A DNA stretch of 64,000 nt from Nelumbo lutea (Eukaryota > Streptophyta > Magnoliopsida > Proteales > Nelumbonaceae), in NCBI GenBank assembly GCA_022828595.1, contig JAKGHH010000004.1:80132270-80196269 (forward strand), read 5' to 3'. The translations under genes were made by a program, and so were the position numbers. Below the pieces are notes generated by a model. It was given only the letters and a program-made list of their open reading frames with translations, ran no database searches and was not told where the DNA came from. How positions within the stretch are numbered: the first letter of the stretch is position 1; the number at the start of each line of letters is the position of its first letter. This document shows positions 57,501 through 64,000 of this stretch, piece by piece.

Positions 57501-60500
57501 CGAGTCAAATATCTTCCAATCTATATTTTCTTTACAAAAAAAACCAGCCCGTTGCTGTTCTCCCTTCATCTCCAAGGATTAAAAGTGACCCCAACAGAAT
57601 TTGTTTTAATTTAAATGATAATTTCCCAACTCAAGGACTTTCTGTTTGCTCCTCAAATTATGGAGTCTGCGAGGAGTTTGCAGATCAGGGTACCCAAAAG
57701 CTTCTGCTTCTATATATCATTCTGTGGTAATTGTGGAACTATCTTAATGTATTATTTTATAGTAACATTAATATACTTTAAGTTTATGATGCCTTTAAGT
57801 TGCCCTATTTGATCAACTGAGGGGTGGCTCAGTTGGTACGTTAGATAGATTGTTCCAGCGGCAATGCGGATTCAAGTCCCACTACCACTGACTTTAGAAG
57901 AGAGTTATTAGTGTTGCTGTGCAAATACCAATAAAAAGTTGTCCTATTTATTCTTCTATGGTAACATGAATGTACTTTTTTTTGAGATAAAGGTAAAGTA
58001 TTGTTTTAACTTAAATTGTATCACCATTTACAACTATGAGCATGTACAGTGAATCACTATACAAAAATAATGCAGGCAGCAAGGTCATTCTGGCCTGAAC
58101 ATTTCTCAAAGAAAACAACGTTTCAAAGTTATGCATGATGTGGAATGTCTCTGAACTGCTCCTGTGTTGATAAAGAAGAAAGAATTGTCCCCATCACCCT
58201 TCTAATCAGCTCATCATATGAGCAGCTCGTCTTCAAAAATCCTTCCAAATGCACCAAGTCACAGCTGCCAATATAGTACTTCATAATTTTCTTCCTCTCC
58301 TAATTAAGACCTCTCAACTTCCAATCCTTCAAATGGTCCTAAAGTGATCTTGTCTGGCACCAACTGAAATTTAGGAGTCTGCAGAAATGACTATATAATG
58401 AAAATGAATATACTTTCTTAACTTCCGTAATTTGGAAGCTATGTGTAAGGTATTTTTGCAGTTTTAAGTTAAGTTACATTCTTAATGTGTAAATTTGGTA
58501 TCTACTTGGCTTGTTTTTGGCTCATACAGTTCATTTATTTAGTTCTTCTGGACTTTCAGGCATACTTATCCCTTCCAGAGGGGACAGCATCTGTAGTTGG
58601 ATTGATAGCAATGATGACTGATCACTACAATGTTTTGGTGGGTTCTCCGTTCTCAAACATGTTTCTTTGGTTCTGTTGTATATTTCTAATTTTCTTCCTT
58701 TTATAAGTTTTATTATATGCATGTGGGTAGTATGCCAAAAGCGTTCTTTTCAAGGTGCCAAGGCAAGGCTAGGCGACAGGGGGGCGCCTTGTTGCCTGCC
58801 TAGGTTATGGTTTTTTTTTTAAGTAAAAACTACATATCCTATGGTATTTCCCTAGGTTCCATGACCATCTTTCTTTAATAACTATACTTAATTTTCATAA
58901 GAAAATTATAAGCTTCATGTTTAAGTAGAAAATCAACATATTTATGAGAAGAAAAAGAAGAAAGAAAAGAAAAGCCAAAAAATATAGGGGCTAAACCTCT
59001 ACTTTTGTTATAGGAAAAGAAGAAAAGAAAAGGTGGAAGAGGAAGAAATGTGTTGATTAGACAAAATTTTAAGTTATTCCCTTACTTATTGGTTCGGATT
59101 TTGAAGTCTTTGAGGGTTCAATAATCAATACAGCAGTTAGCAATGTTTGTGTTGATTAAATGCTAAAAAATAAGAAAATAATAAAAATAAATTAGTTTAT
59201 AAACACAAAAAAATGAATATTTTTGTTTAATAATGTCTATTTTATAATTATAATCTCAAAAAATAAACAATATAAAAGTATTTTATTACACAGTATACAA
59301 GACTGCTTGGCGACTGGGCGAGGCGAGCCTCCAAGGGCACCTTGTCACCTAGGCGTTGCCTTGACAACTATGGCTAAAAGTTTTACATTTCTAGTGCTGA
59401 ATTCTAGTGAATTTGGTTGGTTATTTTGTTTTTTTTTTTCCAAATAAAACAATGGAGAAAAGAAATACCATTGTTCTTTTCTATATCTTCATTAGGTAAT
59501 CCTGTACTTTCAGAGATTGGTGTAGTTTCAGGATAGTAATTGTGAATCTATGGGTATTGTTAGATCTATAGTGGAGCTCTGTTCCTAGTTTAAGGTTTCA
59601 GAATGTCTGTCTCCATGGTTTTCAAGGGACTGATTGTTGAATGGACCCTCAAATTGAAATAGTTGGGTTAGTGGACTTATCCACAGGCCCTTGGATGTCA
59701 TGTTATTGGATAATATGGAATTGCCTTATGTTCTAGATCAGGTCTGCTGATTTGATGGCTCATTTACTGGGGATGGACCATTGAGGATTGGTCTTGATGT
59801 AGATGGTTTTCATCAATCCTTGACTAAATCTCAGAAGAAGTCCAAGAGAAAGATGGAAAAGACTGTTTATGGTAAAAGTCCAACTTATGGGCAAAAATCT
59901 CTTAATTTCTTCTAATCCAACCATTGAGTTAGCTTGAAATTTGAATATTTTAAAGCTTAAGAAGTGTACAGGAAACCCTGCAAATCTCAAGCTAATTAGA
60001 CTACAGGAAGATTAAGGGAGGTTAACATTGCTGGCTGGATTTCTATGATTGTCAACAGTTGGTGAAAATTGAATCAAATATTTGACCAATAGGCCCCAAC
60101 TAGGGTTGTTCAAGTTTTATGTTAATTGGCTTAGTAGTTACTAGTTAGTGCATCATAATTTGTTTTTTGGTTAGGGGAAAATAAGATCTGTTTTTTTCTT
60201 TGTTCTTCAATTAAGGGTATTTTGGGGAGTATAATTGGTAGAGTTTGGTGTCTTTTAGTGGTGCCCAATGACCAAGGGTGGTTTAGGTACTTAACATTTC
60301 ATGTTTTGTAGGGTTTTAGGAGGCTATAAAGTCTACCAACATTGTTCATATGCATTGTTCATCTTATTATCATTGAACCGTTTTGGTTTTCAGCAATAAG
60401 GGAGTTGAGTTTCATTTATTGTTGTCTCTAGTTGATTGTTGTTGAGAACTGATTTTTCTATTCTAATCTTCTTCTAGTGATCACTGTAGAATTCTTCTTC

Positions 60501-61645
60501 TTCCACTATTTTTGTGGTAGTTTGCAATTTATGGTTACATTTGTTGGTTCATAGCTCTGGTTTATTTGTTTATTATTATTATTATTATTATTATTTTACG
60601 TGGATCTAGAGAGGATGTTTGATTACTTAGAGCCTATTGAGGATAGAAAGCAAAGGTTGTGGCTATTCACTTGAAAGGTTATGCTTTGTTATCGTGTCAA
60701 TAATATCCAAATTCTGAGATTTCATGTAGGTGAGGGGATTAGGAGAAAATTCAGACCTGGACCAAGATAGAAATGGTGGGGTCAACTTTTTTCCCTTAAA
60801 CTATGAAAAGATGCTATTTCAGCAGTATCATAAAATTATAGTAAGGTTTTAGGACAGTTAGGTGGCAAGTGTGGGGTCACTTTTTTCCTTGATGGCAAGT
60901 GTGGTTTGTAGGTATGTTGATAAAAGATACTGTTATCATTGTTGTTTCCTGAATTTGCTGAGTGTTGCATGTAGATGGTATAGTTGTCACTGGTATTCTA
61001 TTTCAAAAAGGAAGAACATGGTTCTTCAGTAAAGATAAAATTCTGACTTTTTAATTGCCAACTGAACTTTGTTGCTTTTAATTTATCACTTTATCAGTTC
61101 TATCCGTTTAAGAACATTTTATGTTTTTACTTGGGACATAATTTCTTCTTCATAATCTTTTATTTTTAATCCTTTACCATCTTTTCCCAGAAGCAATAGT
61201 AGAAATTGCAACTGTCTGCACTTTGTTCTTTTTTCTTTTTAACTTTTTTGATACACTAATGACTTAAAAGTTGAGACTAGTATTTCCATTCTGTATGATC
61301 CAATTGTGGGATTGATGTAGTTTAGCACATAAATAAAGCATCTGTAGTTTATGCTGCATTTACTCTTCTACATGCATTGGGATAGCAATGTAGCTGTTTT
61401 TTTTTTTTTTTTTGGGAAAGCCTGAATTTAGAGTCATGACATTGTGAATTGGCAGGAAGGAAATGATAGTGAACGTGAAAGCAATGATGTGTCAGAAACA
61501 TCTCGAAAGCCTCAAAAGCGTGGTCGGGGAAAAGTTCGAGATAATGTTTCAAAGGGATCAGATAGATATCTTTCAGATTTGTTGCATTCCCAGTCTGCAT
61601 CAAGTTATGGGTGCTTATCATTATTGAAGAAGAGACGCTCTGGTG
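51492..61645 (+). CDS. ALY: ALWAYS EARLY (ALY) protein, LIN9-like, N-terminal part
   Basis: The coding exons are 51492-51596, 56135-56233, 56462-56524, 58560-58637 and 61456-61645, all with GT-AG borders and matching phases. They give 178 codons plus one base, and the gene then runs past the right edge. Plant ALY proteins are the counterparts of animal LIN9/Aly in DREAM/MuvB-type complexes that control cell-cycle and differentiation genes in the nucleus. The sequence starts [19 protein letters not shown]/Myb-like domain (about residues 46-90) contains [30 protein letters not shown] and [11 protein letters not shown]. Next come [20 protein letters not shown] and SERESND. The DIRP domain expected further on is outside the window. 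Intron 2 (51597-56134) and intron 5 carry transposons. I cannot decide between ALY1, ALY2 and ALY3. Confidence 0.93.
52690..52862 (+). mobile_element. Au-like SINE in ALY intron 2
   Basis: The blocks GGTGAAATCTTGGGCTGATA, GCAGGTTCTAGTCTGAGAG (box-B-like), GGCCACTTTGTGCAC and GTTAGGTCTCCAGTCCACCC follow the Au SINE order and align with 7493-7668. It sits between the halves of a duplicated host sequence (see findings). Confidence 0.55.
53228..55385 (+). mobile_element. 5'-truncated L1-type LINE with target-site duplication, in ALY intron 2
   Basis: It is flanked by AGATGCACATTTTGC (53213-53227) and AGATACACATTCTGC (55386-55400), 15 bp with two mismatches. It starts inside the RT domain, just before LQFADD, which is here altered to an interrupted FVDDTILF. 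It goes through [16 protein letters not shown], the zinc-knuckle region with a deletion near 54375, and RNase H ([39 protein letters not shown] at 54986-55282), and ends TTATTGAT plus an A-run. It is the same family as 10980-16487. It lies sense to ALY. A 55-bp tandem duplication lies within it at 54622-54731. Confidence 0.85.
56135..56233 (+). CDS. ALY: ALY gene, second coding exon (SANT part 1)
   Basis: The acceptor is CCTATGCAG. It has 33 codons [12 protein letters not shown]...KYGKDWKK. The donor is GTTTCT. Confidence 0.93.
56462..56524 (+). CDS. ALY: ALY gene, third coding exon (SANT part 2)
   Basis: The acceptor is TTTGCAG. It has 21 codons [20 protein letters not shown] plus R. The donor is GTAAAT. 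Confidence 0.92.
57811..57935 (+). mobile_element. tRNA-derived SINE in ALY intron 4
   Basis: It is flanked by AAGTTGCCCTATTT (57797-57810) and AAGTTGTCCTATTT (57936-57949), 14 bp with one mismatch. The A box GGTGGCTCAGTTGGTACG, then AGATTGTTCCAG and the B box GGATTCAAGTCCC are very clear. It is related to 31924-32054 and 41249-41390. Confidence 0.8.
57975..58380 (-). mobile_element. LINE 3'-end remnant in ALY intron 4
   Basis: On the minus strand, [11 protein letters not shown] followed by a degenerate linker resembles the WSIWEERN region of L1-type LINEs. The end carries an A-run (T-run at 57976-57983 on plus). The frame is broken. Confidence 0.45.
58560..58637 (+). CDS. ALY: ALY gene, fourth coding exon
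   Basis: The acceptor is GACTTTCAG. It has 26 codons starting [14 protein letters not shown] and ending TDHYNVL. The donor is GTGGGT. Confidence 0.93.
58750..59371. mobile_element. TIR element 'CAAGGCG' family, copy 3, in ALY intron 5
   Basis: It begins TTTTCAAGGTGCCAAGGC and ends CGTTGCCTTGACAACTATG. Flanks GCCAAAAGC and GCTAAAAGT suggest a 9-bp duplication with two changes. It aligns in opposite orientation with 9238-9995 but lacks the nested insert found there. Confidence 0.65.
59400..61455. other. Rest of ALY intron 5, no element identified
   Basis: T-rich intronic DNA with an (ATT)n microsatellite at 60571-60595 and a T-run at 61397-61414. No reading frame or family signature was found. 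Confidence 0.5.
61456..61645 (+). CDS. ALY: ALY gene, fifth coding exon in the window
   Basis: The acceptor is AATTGGCAG. It has 63 codons plus one base: [26 protein letters not shown], then [13 protein letters not shown]. The donor GTAAAA is chosen to leave phase 1. A continuation of the family type (SRPRAVGKRTPRFPV-like) was not found before 64000. Confidence 0.9.
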
Positions 61646-63930
61646 GTAAAAGTCTGAGAATTAAAATAGAGTTCAATCTTCTCAATTTGTTTAAAGAATA
61701 CATATGCTTATCTGATTTGTGTGTCTGTGTAGAACTTAACCTTTTCTTCTCACTTTTGCATTATAAATCAGGAAAGATACTTTGTGTTTTTCTTCATATT
61801 TTTGGTACTCCTACGTGTTGTATGTGGAATTTGACTTTCAGTTCAGGGAATAAGCTACTTTCCTGCCATGGAAATGGGGAGGGAGGATCAGGACAGAGCC
61901 ATTACAAGGCCTCAATAGTGTTGAAATGTGCGTTAGATGACTTACAGTATTTTAATCATCTTGTACAGTATCAAATTATACAAGGCCTCAATAGAGTTTA
62001 GGTTGCACCTAAACTCTTATGTAGTGTTCTTTACTTCTCATTTCTGTTCCTTTTCATCTTCCTAAACCTAATCACATCAATATACAAACACAAGTTTGTA
62101 AGTATCTTGTTTTTTTGGAGCCTAGGAAGGAGTCCTAGGTTTTTTCCCAAAAAATCTGAAAGAAACCAGAGTTTGTAGTTTCTGATTAGTTGATGCTATC
62201 TAGGATTCATTCAAGTTAGCACTTAGGTATTTTTATTTTCGTATAGTTTTCTGAAGCTATAAAACCAAGCAACATCTCATTCTTTGGAGGAAGCAAATGC
62301 CCACCTCCTCTCTTTATTTTAGTTTTTTGGGATAATCTCTTGGCTTGTTATTTTCATTTGTTCTGTTCGTTGTTTTTTGATGGAGACAAATGTGTTATTA
62401 GGTTTCTGAAAGGGATGGTGCCTTCTATTGTTGATTCCAAGCAAAATTTGGATCCTAGGTTGATTGCCGTTTCGGTTAGGTGTTAAGTCTAGGCAAGGGT
62501 GTTATTAAGTCTAAATTCAATTGTAGTCTTGACAAGATTGGCATGATTAATATCTATGCTCAGCTCATGGTGTTCTTTTTCTTTCTTTTCTCTTCTTTTC
62601 TTCTATTAAAAATTTAATCAAATCAATCTACAAATGTAAATAGTACATTCTCATAAGAGGTTTATATTTAAATCTTATGTCTGAGTCCTTTTTTGAAAAA
62701 AAATTATGATTTTTGTTTGAATCATATGATTGATCTGTAAATCTTTCAATTTATATGATTCACTGGATTCAAATAAATTCAATTAAGAATTAGTTCTATA
62801 CTTTTGTCATTTTTTGTTTATATTTAGTTTTGTCAAGGTATACTTATTTTAAAGGCCTTACTAGAAAATGATTTATTTACATTTTTTAAGATCAGACACT
62901 GAGTTTATTTTCCATCATTTGTAGGTTAAAGGGTTATTGTATGTAGGTTATTTGTTTTTCAAGTCAAACTTGATTATACCATCTTAGGTTTCTGCTGTAC
63001 AAGTGGTTTTACGTACATATATGTTAGATATGGTTTAGAAATAGGGTTTTATATATTATCTTTTTAGTATATCTATATCTAATTTTTTGCTAATTTGTAA
63101 CAAATAGAAATAATCTTACAATTTACGATATAATTCATGATCCGATTCAGTCCAACTTTCTCTACAATTTGCAATACGACTACGGTTTTGATAACATTGA
63201 CTAGAACCATCTAAACTAGGTTATTTTCCCAATGGATTCTACTGTTTTCACATTAAAGGGCAAAAATGTGCATAAGCTGTCCATATTATTACAAGAGGAG
63301 GATAAAAGATTTTGCGTTCATGAATTTACTATGCTCCCATTTATACAAAAGGAAATCTTTTATCTTGAAAGGGGATATTTTTTTGCTTCCTCTCCCAATG
63401 TGGGATTCTAAAACTATGCCTTTAAATAGAAAAATGAAATAATAAAATGTATGTTCTCTATTATCACACACATCATCATATAGATTTTTTTCTCTCCTCT
63501 TTCTCTCTGCTCCTAAGCCTCCAATCCCCATGCATTAGCCACCTGTTACTACTCACCATATAGAGAATTCTATAAAGTTGACCTTATAAGCTAAAGATAT
63601 TACAGGGCTGCCCCATATGATTCTCTTAGCCTACTATTATGCAGAAATATATGATCTATTATAAAATAAGAAATGATTTGAGCTCCCATAATTTAATGAT
63701 GGATATGGCACTGAACAGAATGGAATGGTGAAACAAGATTCATGAAGCTAGCCCCTTGTAATAAGAAAAGTGATCTGTTACAAGTTGAAGGGGCAAGAAG
63801 AGCAAGGGGCATACTGAAAAGGATTTGGGTGGAAGTAATAAGAAATGGTTTAAGTGCCCATAATTTAACAATGGATATGACACAAAACAGATATAAATGG
63901 TGAAACAGTAGCTGACCCCTTGGGGCTTGG
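61646..63930. other. Open-ended ALY intron 6, no element identified
   Basis: T-rich sequence without exons of the ALY family. A repeated pair of blocks (AATAAGAAATGATTTGAGCTCCCATAATTTAATGATGG-like) occurs near 63665 and 63838, spaced about 173 bp, which points to a local duplication. Confidence 0.45.
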
Positions 63931-63931
63931 G

Positions 63932-64000
63932 AGAAGGCCCAATTGGTGTTGGGGACTCACTGTTTGCAGAAATTATGGCTTTGATGGAAGGTGTGAAAAG
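63932..64000 (+). mobile_element. Start of another LINE fragment running off the window
   Basis: The frame reads GPIGVGDSLFAEIMALMEGV, which aligns with [19 protein letters not shown] of the long LINE's RNase H. It is 5'-truncated and lies within the ALY intron on the sense strand. Confidence 0.65.

Noticed and set aside
57820..57895. tRNA-like sequence with A and B boxes
   Set aside because: It does not fold into a full cloverleaf, has a non-tRNA tail and is flanked by a 14-bp target duplication, so it is a SINE.
61646..62001. Continuation of the ALY exon 5 reading frame past 61645
   Set aside because: The frame stays open by chance beyond GTAAAA, but the peptide becomes hydrophobic and unlike the family, so the donor is preferred.

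Overview
The window is nuclear DNA of a flowering plant. It is AT-rich and intron-rich, and both intact genes belong to plant-typical families. L1-type LINEs, tRNA-derived SINEs, hAT and PIF/Harbinger-type MITEs and Helitrons are interleaved throughout. The species cannot be fixed from the sequence; long introns packed with LINE remnants resemble a woody, possibly early-diverging lineage, but that is only an impression.

Layout. (1) 516-620 (+) looks like the last coding exon of a gene lying mostly to the left. (2) 6043-22588 (-) is a complete seven-exon gene for a five-finger CCCH zinc-finger protein of the ZFN/C3H32 group (475 residues). Its last intron is 14.2 kb and holds a long antisense LINE (about 10.98-16.49 kb), several 5'-truncated LINE ends, an RTE-like remnant, SINE- and TIR-type elements and an isolated exon-like coding stretch of another protein. 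(3) 22.7-44.0 kb has no recognisable protein gene. It is a transposon landscape with a chain of MITEs carrying TTA/TAA duplications, a 1.24-kb hAT element at 29.0-30.3 kb, and a second hAT copy in inverse orientation (33183-37490) split by a 3.1-kb Helitron. A second Helitron (39958-43318) follows. (4) 44.05-45.8 kb holds two decayed protein genes back to back: a PPR protein (-) and a SKIP2/VFB-type F-box protein (+). (5) From about 49 kb to the right edge runs the 5' part of an ALWAYS EARLY (ALY, LIN9-like) gene on +. Its 5'UTR exon and five coding exons are resolved (178 codons, SANT domain); the rest lies outside. Its introns hold a 5'-truncated LINE with a clear target-site duplication, SINEs, MITEs and LINE remnants.

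The two intact genes are independent: one encodes a nucleic-acid-binding CCCH protein, the other a subunit of the DREAM/MuvB-type chromatin complex. No operon, CRISPR array, rRNA or functional tRNA is present. The most informative observations are transposon insertions whose empty site survives in a second copy inside this same window. They give exact element ends and relative ages without any outside reference.
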